The notes under the pieces: model-generated
What the model was told of the DNA's origin: nothing
Seen by the model: the letters and a program-made list of their open reading frames with translations, nothing else
Databases searched by the model: none
Shown: piece after piece, positions 28,012 to 37,538 of the stretch
Layout of the letters: each line of letters begins with the position of its first letter
How positions within the stretch are numbered: the first letter of the stretch is position 1
NCBI RefSeq assembly: GCF_022836935.1
Contig: NZ_CP083239.1
Coordinates: 1,116,001 to 1,180,000, forward strand
Direction of reading: 5' to 3'
From: Ancylobacter polymorphus
GTDB taxonomy: Bacteria > Pseudomonadota > Alphaproteobacteria > Rhizobiales > Xanthobacteraceae
Length of the DNA: 64,000 nucleotides
Position numbers and translations under genes: made by a program

Positions 28012-28695
28012 TCAGTCGCTGTTCTTCTGGGTACGGTCGAACAAGTTCGGCAGCTTCCACGCCTTGTCTTCCGGACGGTCAGCGACGACACCATATTTGG
28101 CGCCGGGCGCGGGGGTCTGGTAGCCGGGCGGCGGCTCGGTGAGGGATGCACGCTCCGGCTCGCCCTCGAAGCGGATCGTGTCGTCCTTCTTGCTGTCCCA
28201 GCCGAGGAAGCCCATCTCGTTCACCGAGAGACGGTTGTCCTGGTTGGCGCGGCCATTATTGGCGAAGCCGCTGCCGGTGGCCTTGCCGGAACGATAGCCC
28301 TTGTTCAGTTCGGCCGGGGTGAGCGAGCGGGCCTCGCCGACGCGGCTTGAGGTCGCCCGCGTGTCCACCCAGTTCGCCTTCGCTTCCGCCTCGCGGACGA
28401 CCTGGTCATGGTCCTTTGGCCATGCCGGATTCTGCGAAATCGCCGAGGCGTCGCGCGGCGGGGGCAGGATGTCGCCGGTCGGCGGCACCACCAGCGGCGG
28501 GCGCTCGCGGTAGTCGATATCGGGCGGGGGCGGCGCCACCAGGCCGAGGCCGGTGAGAATCTGCCCGGTGAGGTTGGTCTCCGGCGCATCCTGCGCCTGG
28601 GCCAGAGCCGGCGCGGTGCTGAAAGCCCCGGCGGCGGCGCAGGCCAGGACGCCGGCGAACAGCCCGGCGCGGGCGGCATGAACTCGTGTCGTCAT
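28012..28695 (-). CDS. Conserved exported hypothetical protein
   Basis: 227 residues. It has a signal peptide (GLFAGVLACAAAGAFSTAPALAQAQ) and an AGGAG ribosome site. The mature part is Pro/Asp/Lys-rich and probably extended: DIDYRERPPLVVPPTGDILP, then a middle with NWVDTRATSSRVGEARSL and a FLGWDSKKDDTIRFEGEPER segment. It has no enzyme motif and no Cys in the mature part. It lies between lspA and the M16 pair, an association that appears frequent in Hyphomicrobiales, which suggests an envelope role; function unknown. Confidence 0.75.
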   Translation of the reverse strand: MTTRVHAARAGLFAGVLACAAAGAFSTAPALAQAQDAPETNLTGQILTGLGLVAPPPPDIDYRERPPLVVPPTGDILPPPRDASAISQNPAWPKDHDQVVREAEAKANWVDTRATSSRVGEARSLTPAELNKGYRSGKATGSGFANNGRANQDNRLSVNEMGFLGWDSKKDDTIRFEGEPERASLTEPPPGYQTPAPGAKYGVVADRPEDKAWKLPNLFDRTQKNSD

Positions 28696-28778
28696 CCGGT
28701 CGTCTCCTGCCGGTCCGTAGGGGGCGAGAACGCCTCGCCCACGCGACCGCTCAAGCGTGCGGAAGGTCCGATCTCACT

Positions 28779-29288
28779 TCAGGGCGGCGATTTTGCGGCG
28801 CTCCCGAAAAAGGAAGCATACAAAAGCAGCCCGACCCCGGCAACAATGGCCACGTCAGAGAGGTTGAACACATACCAGTAGAAGCCGAAAGCGTGCAGCG
28901 AGACGAAGTCGAACACGGCGCCATAGGCCGCCCGGTCGATGGCGTTGCCGAGCGCGCCGCCGATCAGCAGCCCCAGCGCGGCCGCTTCCAGCCGGTTGTC
29001 GGTGCGCGCCAGCCAGAACCAGAACAGCACCGCCGCCGCCAGCTTCACCCCGCCGAGCACCCACCAGCCCTCGGCGCCCAGCGAGAACAGCCCGTAGCTG
29101 ATGCCGGTGTTCCACGCCCAGACGATGTCGAGGAAAGGCGCCACCTTCACGATGCCGTCCGGGCCGAAATCCACCCCGTGCAGCACGGCGAGCTTGGAGC
29201 CCTGGTCGATCGCCAGCGCGGCGAGCGCGAACAGCGCGCCGGTCAGCGTATGTGGGCCGGCGAGGCGGAGCGACACGCGCGCGCTCAC
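28779..29288 (-). CDS. lspA: Lipoprotein signal peptidase LspA (signal peptidase II)
   Basis: 169 residues from a GTG at 29288 that overlaps the ileS stop (GTGA). This start gives the normal length, whereas the longer frame runs inside ileS. Four membrane helices are visible. The catalytic aspartates are D118 in [10 protein letters not shown] and D145 in FNLSDVAIV. It cleaves prolipoprotein signal peptides in the inner membrane. ileS-lspA coupling is standard in proteobacteria. Confidence 0.95.
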   Translation of the reverse strand: MSARVSLRLAGPHTLTGALFALAALAIDQGSKLAVLHGVDFGPDGIVKVAPFLDIVWAWNTGISYGLFSLGAEGWWVLGGVKLAAAVLFWFWLARTDNRLEAAALGLLIGGALGNAIDRAAYGAVFDFVSLHAFGFYWYVFNLSDVAIVAGVGLLLYASFFGSAAKSPP

Positions 29289-32200
29289 TCCGCCGCCCGG
29301 CGGGCATGGGCCAGTTCGCGCAGCGCCTGCGCGTCGCGCGGGGTCACGTCGGGATAGTCCGCCTCCGTGCCCACCAGCGGCGAGATCTTCCAGGAGCGGG
29401 CGCATTTATGCCCCACCGCCCGGTTCGGCACGACCGCGACGCCCGGCACGTCCGGCAGGCGGAAGGCGTCGGCCGGGCCCTCATCCGGCATCAGATGCGC
29501 GTCGGAGGTGATGCACACTTCCGCCAGATCGACCGCGCTCACCGCGGCGAACAGGTTCGGGTCGGAGACGTGGATCACCGGCGCCGCTTCCAGCGAGGAG
29601 CCGATGCGCTTGGCCGCGCGCTCCACTTCCAGCGCGCCGAGCACGACGCGCCGCACCAGGCGGATCTTGCGCCACTCATCGGCCAGCACCGGGTCGCGCC
29701 ATTTCGCCGGCGTGTCGGGGAAGGTCTGAAGATGCACCGAACCGGTCTCGGAGGGGAAGCGCGCCAGCCAGGTCTCCTCCGCCGTGAAGGGCAGAATCGG
29801 CGCCAGCCAGACGACGAGCCGGTTGAACACCTCGTCGAGCACGGTGAGGCAGGCCCGCCGCGTCACCGAGGAGAGCGGGTCGCAATAGAGCGCGTCCTTG
29901 CGCACGTCGAAATAGAAGGCCGAGAGTTCGCTGGTCATGAAGGCGGTCAGTGCCGCGTTCACCCGCTTGAAGTCGAAGCCGGCATAGGCCTCGCGCACCA
30001 CGCCGTCGAGCTCGGCGAGGCGGTGCAGCACCATCTTTTCCAGCGCCGGCATGTCGGCGAAGGCGACGCGCTCGGCCTCGCGGTAATGATGCAGCGAGCC
30101 GAGCAGCCAGCGCAGCGTGTTGCGCAGCTTGCGATAGGTCTCGACCGTGGTCTTGAGGATTTCCGGCCCGATGCGCAGATCGTCGGAATAGTCGGAGGCG
30201 CACACCCACAGGCGCAGAATGTCGGCGCCGGAGTTCTTGATCACCTCCTGCGGGGCGACGACATTGCCGACCGATTTCGACATTTTGCGGCCCTGCTCGT
30301 CGAGCACGAAGCCATGCGTCAGCACCACGTCGTAAGGCGGGCGCCCGCGCGTGCCGCAGCTCTCCAGCAGCGAGGAATGGAACCAGCCGCGATGCTGGTC
30401 CGAGCCTTCGAGATACATCACCCGGTCCGGCCCGCCATTGAAGGCGCGGTCAGCCTTGAGGTCTTCGCGCACTTCCAGCGTGAAGGCGTGGGTGGAGCCT
30501 GAATCGAACCACACGTCGAGAATGTCGTCGACCTTGGTCCATTCATTGGAACTGTAATCGGTGCCGAGGAAGCGCTGGGCGGCGCCTTCCTTGTACCAGG
30601 CGTCCGCCCCCTCGGTGGCGAAGGCCTCGGCGATGCGGGCATTCACCTTCTCGTCGCGCAGGATCTCGACCGTGCCGTCGCCCCTGTCCTTGACGAAGAC
30701 GGCGATCGGCACGCCCCAGGCGCGCTGGCGCGAGACCACCCAGTCCGGCCGGTTCTCGATCATGCCGGTGATGCGGTTCTGGCCGGAGGCCGGCACCCAT
30801 TGCACCCCGGCGATGCCGCCGAGCGCGCGGGCGCGCAGCGTGTCGCCACTGGCGCTGGAACCGTCCGCCGCCGCGATGTCCTTGTCCATCGCGATGAACC
30901 ATTGCGGCGTGTTGCGGAAGATGATCGGCGCCTTGGAGCGCCAGCTATGCGGGTACTGGTGCTTCAACCTTCCGCGCGCCAGCAGCTTCTCGGCGCCCAT
31001 CAGCGCCTTAATCACCGCATCATTGGCGTCGCCATCCTTGCCCTTGTCGTCCATGACGCGGGCGCCGGCGAAGAGGGGCACATGGTCGTAATAGCGCCCG
31101 TCCGGGCCGACCGTGTGCGGCACCTCGCCCAGATGGGCGGACATATAGAGGTTGAAGTCGTCGGCGCCGTGGCCGGGGGCGATGTGGACGAAGCCGGTGC
31201 CGGTGTCGTCGGTGACGAAATCACCGGGCACCACGGGCACGCGGAAATCGAAATAGCCCTGCGCGCCCTCGACGCCGTTCAACGGATGGGCGCAGACGAG
31301 ATGCGTCGGGTCGACCTCCTTATGGCGTTCGTAAGCCGTGACGCGGGCGGCCTTGAACACCTCTTCCGCCAGCTTGTCGGCGAGGATGAAATGCTCGCCC
31401 ACCTTGGCCCAATTGTCGTGCGGCGCCTCCGTCACCTCATAGACCGCATAGGTCACGTTCGGCGAGAAGGCGATGGCGCGGTTGCCGGGGATGGTCCAGG
31501 GCGTGGTGGTCCAGATCACCACGCTGGCGCCCTCATAGGAGGGGAACAGGTGGATGTCGGCGGCATCCTCCGGCGGCTCCAGCCCCTTGGGCAGGCCGCC
31601 GGCGGTGGCGGCGCTCTTGCGATAGCCGGTGACCGGGAATTTGACGAAGATCGTGGTCGACTGGTGGTCGTGATACTCGACCTCGGCCTCGGCGAGCGCA
31701 GTCCGCTCCACCACCGACCACATGACCGGCTTGGAGCCGCGATAAAGCAGGCCGTTGCCGGCGAATTTCATGATCTCGCGGGCGATCTGCGCTTCCGCGT
31801 CATAGCTCATCGTCACATAGGGGTGCGACCAGTCGCCCTCGACGCCGAGCCGCTTGAACTCGGCGCGCTGCACGTCGATCCAGCCCTCGGCGAAGGCGCG
31901 GCATTCCTGGCGGAACTCGACGACCGGCACCTCGTCCTTGTTCTTGCCCTTGGCGCGGTACTGTTCCTCGATCTTCCATTCGATCGGCAGGCCGTGGCAG
32001 TCCCAGCCCGGCACATAGTTGGAATCATGGCCGAGCGCGCCTTGGGAACGCACCACCACGTCCTTCAGGATCTTGTTGAGCGCGTGGCCGATATGGATGT
32101 TGCCATTGGCATAGGGCGGGCCGTCATGCAGCACGAAGCGCGGGCGGCCGGCGCCGGCCTTGCGCTGCTGGCCATAAAGGTCGATCCGCTCCCAGCGCGC

Positions 32201-32356
32201 CAGCAGCTCCGGCTCGCGCTGCGGCAGGCCGGCGCGCATGGGGAAATCGGTCTGCGGCAGGAACAGGGTCGCGGAATAGTCGTGCGCCGTGCCCTCGCCG
32301 GCCGGCTCAACCGACGTTTCGTTCCCGTTGCGACCATCGCTGTTGCGGCTCGTCAT
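29285..32356 (-). CDS. ileS: Isoleucyl-tRNA synthetase
   Basis: 1023 residues. The class I signature HIGH is at 88-91 ([11 protein letters not shown]) and KMSKS at 691-695 ([15 protein letters not shown]). The CP1 editing domain is between them, and the anticodon-binding domain follows. The C-terminal zinc finger is degenerate: only KCARSWK of the four-Cys element remains, as seems usual in alphaproteobacteria. It charges tRNA-Ile and edits valine. lspA is translationally coupled downstream. The sequence is of the ordinary bacterial IleS1 type, so there is no sign of a mupirocin-resistant IleS2. Confidence 0.98.
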   Translation of the reverse strand: MTSRNSDGRNGNETSVEPAGEGTAHDYSATLFLPQTDFPMRAGLPQREPELLARWERIDLYGQQRKAGAGRPRFVLHDGPPYANGNIHIGHALNKILKDVVVRSQGALGHDSNYVPGWDCHGLPIEWKIEEQYRAKGKNKDEVPVVEFRQECRAFAEGWIDVQRAEFKRLGVEGDWSHPYVTMSYDAEAQIAREIMKFAGNGLLYRGSKPVMWSVVERTALAEAEVEYHDHQSTTIFVKFPVTGYRKSAATAGGLPKGLEPPEDAADIHLFPSYEGASVVIWTTTPWTIPGNRAIAFSPNVTYAVYEVTEAPHDNWAKVGEHFILADKLAEEVFKAARVTAYERHKEVDPTHLVCAHPLNGVEGAQGYFDFRVPVVPGDFVTDDTGTGFVHIAPGHGADDFNLYMSAHLGEVPHTVGPDGRYYDHVPLFAGARVMDDKGKDGDANDAVIKALMGAEKLLARGRLKHQYPHSWRSKAPIIFRNTPQWFIAMDKDIAAADGSSASGDTLRARALGGIAGVQWVPASGQNRITGMIENRPDWVVSRQRAWGVPIAVFVKDRGDGTVEILRDEKVNARIAEAFATEGADAWYKEGAAQRFLGTDYSSNEWTKVDDILDVWFDSGSTHAFTLEVREDLKADRAFNGGPDRVMYLEGSDQHRGWFHSSLLESCGTRGRPPYDVVLTHGFVLDEQGRKMSKSVGNVVAPQEVIKNSGADILRLWVCASDYSDDLRIGPEILKTTVETYRKLRNTLRWLLGSLHHYREAERVAFADMPALEKMVLHRLAELDGVVREAYAGFDFKRVNAALTAFMTSELSAFYFDVRKDALYCDPLSSVTRRACLTVLDEVFNRLVVWLAPILPFTAEETWLARFPSETGSVHLQTFPDTPAKWRDPVLADEWRKIRLVRRVVLGALEVERAAKRIGSSLEAAPVIHVSDPNLFAAVSAVDLAEVCITSDAHLMPDEGPADAFRLPDVPGVAVVPNRAVGHKCARSWKISPLVGTEADYPDVTPRDAQALRELAHARRAAE

Positions 32357-32434
32357 GACGCGCTCCTTAAGCCTTCGCGCCCGGTTTAAGCGCAGCGCCG
32401 GGCGCGTGCAAGGGAGGGCGGGGAATGCGCCCGC

Positions 32435-33475
32435 TCAGCCGGGCGTCACCACAATCTTGCCGAAGGCGCCGCGCTCCAGATGATCGAGCGCCGCCGGCAG
32501 CTCCGCCAGCCGGTAGCGCCCATCGATGACCGGCCTCAGCCCCGTCGCGTCGACCGCCCGCACAAGATCCTCCAGCGCCCGGCGGTGACCGACGCCGATG
32601 CCGTTGAGGGTGAGCTGCTTCAGCATCAGCGGGCCGAGCGGCAGCGCCGCGTCGAAGCCCTCGATGACGCCGATCTGGGCGATGCGCCCGCCGATCGCCG
32701 CCACTTCCACCGCCCGGCCGAGCGCCGCGCCGCCGGCCAGCGCGAGGACATGATCGGCGCCGCGTCCGCCGGTCGCCGCCCGCACCGCGTCCACCCAGTC
32801 GCCTTGCCTGCGGTCAATGAAGATGTCGGCACCGAGCGCCCGGGCGCGCTCCCGCTTGGCGGCGCTGCCGGAGACCACGATGACCTGCGCGCCCATGGCC
32901 TTGGCGATCTGCGCCCCGAACAGCGCGACGCCGCCGGTGCCCTCCACCAGCACGGTGTCGCCGGCCCGGAGCCCGCCGCGCTCGACCAGCCCGAACCAGG
33001 CGGTGAGCCCGGCGCAGGGCAGGGTGCTGGCGTCCTCAAGCGGCAGCGTTGCCGGCGCCGCCACCAACCAGGCCTCGGGCAGCGCGACATAGTCGGCGAG
33101 CACGCCGGGATAGGCGCCGCCGAGCGCCTGATAGGGCAGAAGGGCGGAATCGCCGGCGGGCAGGCCGTCGATCCAGCCGGGAAAGAAGGTGGAGATCACC
33201 CGCGCCCCCGTCGCGAAGCGAGCGGCATTCGCGCCCGTGGCGACGACGGTGCCGGCGAGATCGGACGCGGGCGTGAAGGGAAAGGGCAGCGGCGCGCCCA
33301 TGCCGTCGGCGATGTTGAGCAGGTCACGGTAGTTCAGCGCCACCGCCGCCGCCTTCACCAGCACCTCGCCCGGGCCGGGCCGGGGCACCGCCACCTGCCG
33401 CAGCTTCAGAGCCGCGCGGCCGAAACCGTCCATCTCCCAGCGCCGCATCGTGGCGGGAATCGTATCTGCGTTCAT
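32435..33475 (-). CDS. MDR-superfamily NAD(P)-dependent oxidoreductase (quinone oxidoreductase-like)
   Basis: 346 residues. It has a GroES-like N-terminal domain (PRPGPGEVLVKAAAVALNYRD) and a Rossmann domain with the coenzyme loop in VLVEGTGGVALFGAQIAKAMG. The catalytic and structural zinc cysteines of alcohol dehydrogenases are missing, which favours a quinone or enone reductase. SAAKRERARALGADIFIDRR suggests NADPH preference (inference). It is divergent from the LysR gene at 33604, its likely regulator. Substrate unknown. Confidence 0.88.
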   Translation of the reverse strand: MNADTIPATMRRWEMDGFGRAALKLRQVAVPRPGPGEVLVKAAAVALNYRDLLNIADGMGAPLPFPFTPASDLAGTVVATGANAARFATGARVISTFFPGWIDGLPAGDSALLPYQALGGAYPGVLADYVALPEAWLVAAPATLPLEDASTLPCAGLTAWFGLVERGGLRAGDTVLVEGTGGVALFGAQIAKAMGAQVIVVSGSAAKRERARALGADIFIDRRQGDWVDAVRAATGGRGADHVLALAGGAALGRAVEVAAIGGRIAQIGVIEGFDAALPLGPLMLKQLTLNGIGVGHRRALEDLVRAVDATGLRPVIDGRYRLAELPAALDHLERGAFGKIVVTPG

Positions 33476-33547
33476 CGTCCTTGCTCCGTGCGCGGAAACG
33501 TCTCGGAGCGTTCTAAGGTTGAATTTGTTTCGCCGGTTGCGCTAGTT

Positions 33548-33566
33548 GTTCCCAACATTGGCGAAC
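33548..33566. promoter_or_regulatory. Possible LysR operator in the divergent promoter region
   Basis: GTTCCCAACATTGGCGAAC is an imperfect dyad (outer GTTC/GAAC arms) in the 128-bp spacer between the MDR oxidoreductase and LysR genes, where a LysR-type regulator is expected to bind. Confidence 0.3.
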
Positions 33567-33603
33567 TTATGGCGCCAATGCCGGCGGGCGAGCGGAAGGC
33601 GGC

Positions 33604-34509
33604 ATGAGCGAGGTTCTGGCAGGCGTGGACGCCTTCGTCGCCGCGGTGGACACCGGCAGCTTTTCGGCGGCCGGCGTCCGGCTCGGCCTGACGCGCTCGG
33701 CGGTGGCGAAGACGGTGGCGCGGCTGGAAGGCCGGCTTTCCGTTCGCCTGTTCCACCGCACCACCCGCGCTTTGAGCCTCACCGAGGACGGGCAGCGCTA
33801 TTACGAGCATTGCGTGCGGGCGCTGGCCGAACTGCAGGCCGGCCGCTCCGCGCTGGAATCGGGCCGGCGCGAGGCCACGGGGCGGCTGCGGGTAAGCGCG
33901 CCGCTGCTGTTCGGGCGGCGCTGCGTCGCTCCCCTGCTGGCGCGGCTGGCCGCCCGCCATCCCCGGCTCGAACTCGATCTCGCCCTCTCCGACCGGCTGG
34001 TCGATCTGGTCGAGGACGGGTTCGATCTCGCCATCCGCAATGGCGAGATCGGGTCAGGCCATGGATTGATGACCCGCACCGTCGGGCTGCAGCGGATGAC
34101 CGTCTGCGCGTCCCCCGCCTATCTGGCAGTGGAGGGCACGCCGCAGGGGCTCGACGATCTTCACCGCCACCACGCGGTGACCTATGCCCGCGACGGCCGG
34201 GTGAAGGCCTGGGAATTTCCGCTGGGCAAGGGAGCGCCGGTGGCGGTGACGCCACCGAGCCGGCTGCGCTTCGATGATCTGGAAGCGATCGCCGATGCCG
34301 CCGAGGCGGGGCACGGCCTTGCCTGGCTGCCCTGCTGGCTCATCCGCGCGCGGGTTCACAGCGGCGCGCTGGTGCCCTTGCTGGCGGAGGTGCCGCGCCA
34401 GGTCTTCGCCACCCATGCGCTGTGGCCGGCGGCGCCACATATGCCGATGAAGCTGCGCCTCGCCCTCGACGCGCTCGCCGCCGAGCTGCCCGGCAGCGCC
34501 GAGCTGTAA
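33604..34509 (+). CDS. LysR-family transcriptional regulator
   Basis: 301 residues. The HTH is at the N-terminus (TGSFSAAGVRLGLTRSAVAKTVARLE, then RLFHRTTRALSLTEDG), and a type 2 periplasmic-binding-like effector domain follows. The branch resembles the DhcR/AaeR-like group that often controls an adjacent divergent oxidoreductase, so the MDR gene at 32435-33475 is the probable target. The effector is unknown. It ends three bases before the convergent ribF gene. Confidence 0.93.
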   Translation: MSEVLAGVDAFVAAVDTGSFSAAGVRLGLTRSAVAKTVARLEGRLSVRLFHRTTRALSLTEDGQRYYEHCVRALAELQAGRSALESGRREATGRLRVSAPLLFGRRCVAPLLARLAARHPRLELDLALSDRLVDLVEDGFDLAIRNGEIGSGHGLMTRTVGLQRMTVCASPAYLAVEGTPQGLDDLHRHHAVTYARDGRVKAWEFPLGKGAPVAVTPPSRLRFDDLEAIADAAEAGHGLAWLPCWLIRARVHSGALVPLLAEVPRQVFATHALWPAAPHMPMKLRLALDALAAELPGSAEL

Positions 34510-34512
34510 CCC

Positions 34513-35463
34513 CTACCCCAGCGCCGCGCGGGCCCGGGCGCTGTCGATGTCCATCTGCGCGATCAGCGCGTCGATGCCGTCGAATTTCAGCTCCGGCCGC
34601 AGCCAGGCGTGGAAGGCGACGGTGAGCACGCGGCCATAGAGGTCGCCGGCGAAGTCGAAGATGAAGGTCTCCAGCCGCGGCGCGCCGTCGTCGAAGGTCG
34701 GGCGGCGGCCGAAGCTCGCCACGCCCTTGTGCCGCGTTCCGTCGATCTCCACCGTCACCGCATAGATGCCGTGCGCCAGCGTCACCGCCGGATCAAGCCG
34801 CATATTGGCGGTGGGGTAGCCGAGTTCGCGCCCGCGCTTGTCGCCATGCACCACCTCGGCCTCGATGGCGAAGGGCGCGCCCAGCATATGGGCGGCCTGT
34901 TCGACGCGGCCCTGCGCCAGCGCGGCGCGGATGACGCTGGAGGAAATCTGCGCGCCCTCATCGAGCAGCGGCGGCACGATCTCCACCCCGAAGCCATGGC
35001 GCTTGCCGGCCTCGCGCAGGAACAGCGGCGAGCCGCCCCGGCCCTTGCCGAAATGGAAATCATAGCCCGCCACCACCATGGCGACGCCGAGACGCCCGAC
35101 AAGAATGGCGGCGACGAAATCCTCGGCGTCGCGCCCGGCCATGGCAGCGTCGAAGGCGAGCACGACCGCGCCATCAAGCCCGGTCTCGCTCAGGCGCTTG
35201 AGCTTCATCGGCTCCGGCGTCAGGCGGAAGATCGGCTCGGCCGGGCGGAAATAGGCGCGCGGATGCGGCTCGAAGGTCAGCGCCAGCGCCGGCCGCCCGA
35301 GCGAGCGCGCCTGGTCGATGGCGGTGCCGATCACCGCGCGGTGGCCGCGATGCACGCCGTCGAAATTGCCGATGGCGACCACCGGCCGGGCGAGGGCGGG
35401 GGGCAGCGCGTCACCCTCGCGCAGGACGAGGAAAGGGTGCGGGGAAGCGGCGGCGTGGGTCAT
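34513..35463 (-). CDS. ribF: Bifunctional riboflavin kinase/FAD synthetase RibF
   Basis: 316 residues from the ATG at 35463; an upstream TTG is less likely. The N-terminal nucleotidyltransferase domain has IGNFDGVHRGH (G32-H41). The middle carries ISSSVIRAALAQGRVEQA. The C-terminal riboflavin kinase domain has KRGRELGYPTANM. It makes FMN and then FAD from riboflavin with ATP, serving flavoproteins such as GlcDE. It lies downstream of a HAD-IIA phosphatase gene in the same direction (93-bp gap). Confidence 0.97.
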   Translation of the reverse strand: MTHAAASPHPFLVLREGDALPPALARPVVAIGNFDGVHRGHRAVIGTAIDQARSLGRPALALTFEPHPRAYFRPAEPIFRLTPEPMKLKRLSETGLDGAVVLAFDAAMAGRDAEDFVAAILVGRLGVAMVVAGYDFHFGKGRGGSPLFLREAGKRHGFGVEIVPPLLDEGAQISSSVIRAALAQGRVEQAAHMLGAPFAIEAEVVHGDKRGRELGYPTANMRLDPAVTLAHGIYAVTVEIDGTRHKGVASFGRRPTFDDGAPRLETFIFDFAGDLYGRVLTVAFHAWLRPELKFDGIDALIAQMDIDSARARAALG

Positions 35464-35556
35464 GTCAGCGCAACGCAACGGGAGGGGCGCCCCTTAAGGC
35501 GTCGGGAGAGGCGGCTGCTTAAGTGGCCCCGTCCCGCGCCGCCGTCAATCCGGACG

Positions 35557-36447
35557 CTACCAGGCGAGGCGCGTGGTGACCGCCGCCGGGCGGCCCGGCC
35601 CGTCGGCGAGCAGGCGGGCCAGCGCCCGCTCATCCACCTCGGCGCCCTGTTCGAGCCCGAGTTCGCCGGCATGGATGCCGGCCGCCACGAACAGGCAGTC
35701 AATGCCATGGCCCAGCGCCCCGGCGAGATCGGTGCGCAGCGCGTCGCCAATGGCGATGGCGCGCGTCTTCTCCACCGGCGCCCCGCGCAGCCTCGCCGCC
35801 GTGGCGAAGGCGGTCTCGTAAATCGGGCGGTGCGGCTTGCCGCAGAACACCACCTCGCCGCCCAGTTCCGCATAGGCCTCGGCGATGGCGCCGGCGCACC
35901 AGATCAGGTCGCCGCCGCGCTCGACCACGATATCGGGATTGGCGCAGATGAAGGGCAGGCCCCGCGCCTTCGCCGCCGCCAGCGTGTCGGCATAGTCGTC
36001 CGGCGTCTCCACCGTGTCGTCGAACAGGCCGGTGCAGACGATCAGCTCCGCCTCCTCGAAGGGGACGAGGGTGAGGTCGAGCCCCTTATAGATGCCGAGA
36101 TCGCGCTCCGGGCCGAGATGCCACATCTTCACCCCCGGCCGTCCGGCCAGCAGCGCGCTGGTGACCATGCCCGAGGTGACGATGGCGTCATAGGCGTCGC
36201 GCGGAATGCCGAAGCCGTCGAGAATGCGGGCGACGCCCTCCGGCTCGCGCGGGGCGTTGGAGACGAGGATCACCGTCGTCCCGCCAGCGCGCGCCCGTTG
36301 CAGCGCGTCCGCCGCCGCCGGGGAACCGGCGACACCATTGTGCAGCACGCCCCACACGTCGCACAGGACGAGGTCGTAGCGGGGCGCCAGCGTGGCGAAG
36401 GAGGGGACGAGGAGCGGGGCGTTGTCGTGTTCCATGGCGGGGCGCAT
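35557..36447 (-). CDS. HAD-superfamily subfamily IIA hydrolase (NagD-like)
   Basis: 296 residues from the ATG at 36447 (GCGGAAA upstream); ATG 36435 is an alternative. Motif I is LCDVWGVLHNG, in which the second Asp of DxD is replaced by Trp-Gly, as is usual for this TIGR01459-type branch. Motif II is VILVSNAPR. Motifs III and IV are in VVFCGKPHRPIYE and AIAIGDALRTDLAGA. HAD-IIA enzymes are phosphatases for small phosphate esters. The gene neighbours ribF, so an FMN- or sugar-phosphate-related role is possible but unproven. Confidence 0.85.
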   Translation of the reverse strand: MRPAMEHDNAPLLVPSFATLAPRYDLVLCDVWGVLHNGVAGSPAAADALQRARAGGTTVILVSNAPREPEGVARILDGFGIPRDAYDAIVTSGMVTSALLAGRPGVKMWHLGPERDLGIYKGLDLTLVPFEEAELIVCTGLFDDTVETPDDYADTLAAAKARGLPFICANPDIVVERGGDLIWCAGAIAEAYAELGGEVVFCGKPHRPIYETAFATAARLRGAPVEKTRAIAIGDALRTDLAGALGHGIDCLFVAAGIHAGELGLEQGAEVDERALARLLADGPGRPAAVTTRLAW

Positions 36448-36518
36448 GCCATTTCCGCGCGCCGCGCACAAGGCCCGCGCCGGCAGGGCAGGGCTGCGGG
36501 AACCTTGCCGCTCCTTGC

Positions 36519-37334
36519 TCACGGGCGGAAGGACGGGCCGTTGGTGATGACCATGCCGTGGCCGGCCACCTCATTGGCGCGGGGATAGACGCCGCTCAGC
36601 ACGTCGTCGAAATGCCGCTTCACCGCCGCATGGCAGCCGCAGCACAGGCCGCGCAGCCGCTCCGCATCGGTGATGCGGATGCGCCCGCGGCGCGGCTCGA
36701 TGGCGCCGGCCGCCTTCATCTCCCCCAGCACCCGGCTGATATAGGGCCGCCCCACCGCCAGCATGGCGGCGAGCTGTTCCTGGGTGAGGCGCAGCGTGTC
36801 GTCGCCGGTGCGGTCATAGGCGGCGAGCAGCCATTTCGCCGTGCGCTGGTCGATGGAGTGGGTGGCGTTGCAGGCGACCGACTGAAAAACCTGCGCCAGC
36901 AGGCAGTCGGCATAGCGGGCGAACAGGTTGCGCAGCGGCGGGGAAATCTCCTTCGCCCGCTCCAGCTCGCCGCTGTCGAGCCGCAGCAGCGGCCCCTCCA
37001 TCTGCACCACGGCGCGGGCGAAGGCCGGCAGCCGTCCCTGGCTGACAATGCCGCCCACCGCGCCCTCGCGGCCGATGCTGGTGATCTCCACCTGCCGGCC
37101 ATCCTCCAGCAGCACCATGAAGGAGACGAGCGTCTGCCCGCAGGGAAAATAGACATGGCGCACATCGTCGCCCGGCTCGTAGAGCACACCGCCGGCCGGC
37201 CGGTCGATGCGCTTGAGATGGGCGCGCAGCAGCGCGAAATCGGCCGGGCGCAGCGCGCCGAGCAGGTTGTTGCCCCCCGACGAGGCCACCGCCCCGCCAT
37301 TCCCGCCACTCTCGTCATCCTCGTTGAGGCGCAT
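36519..37334 (-). CDS. Crp/Fnr-family transcriptional regulator
   Basis: 271 residues from the ATG at 37334, chosen because the upstream extension is not family-like. It has a cyclic-nucleotide-binding-type beta barrel (RPAGGVLYEPGDDVRHVYF, GREGAVGG) and a C-terminal winged helix (LTQEQLAAMLAVGRPYISRVLGEM). It lacks the N-terminal Fnr cysteine cluster. Two Cys in GLCCGCH at the C-terminal end could be redox or metal active, but this is speculation. It is divergent from the histidine kinase gene, so joint regulation is plausible. Confidence 0.9.
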   Translation of the reverse strand: MRLNEDDESGGNGGAVASSGGNNLLGALRPADFALLRAHLKRIDRPAGGVLYEPGDDVRHVYFPCGQTLVSFMVLLEDGRQVEITSIGREGAVGGIVSQGRLPAFARAVVQMEGPLLRLDSGELERAKEISPPLRNLFARYADCLLAQVFQSVACNATHSIDQRTAKWLLAAYDRTGDDTLRLTQEQLAAMLAVGRPYISRVLGEMKAAGAIEPRRGRIRITDAERLRGLCCGCHAAVKRHFDDVLSGVYPRANEVAGHGMVITNGPSFRP

Positions 37335-37538
37335 GGTTCCGACCCTCGTTTCCCTATCAACGCACCACGCGGGGAAATGTTCACAAACGGACAGAAGCCG
37401 GGTGACGAGTTGGGTACAAACGGGCACACTCGCGCACCAGCGACAGGCAGCGCGACAGGGGAGTCTCTAATCGATGCAAGTGACTTCCACGGCGCCCCGG
37501 CGGGCGACCTTCTCCGGCCCGTCGGCGACATTCCACCC

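Noticed and set aside
28779..29405. ATG start of lspA inside ileS
   Set aside because: It would add 39 residues overlapping ileS. The GTG at 29288 gives the normal LspA length and a typical GTGA coupling.
36558..37538. Long N-terminal extension of the histidine kinase overlapping the Crp/Fnr gene
   Set aside because: The extension is antisense to a clear Crp/Fnr regulator and is compositionally non-coding. Only the later ATGs are plausible starts.
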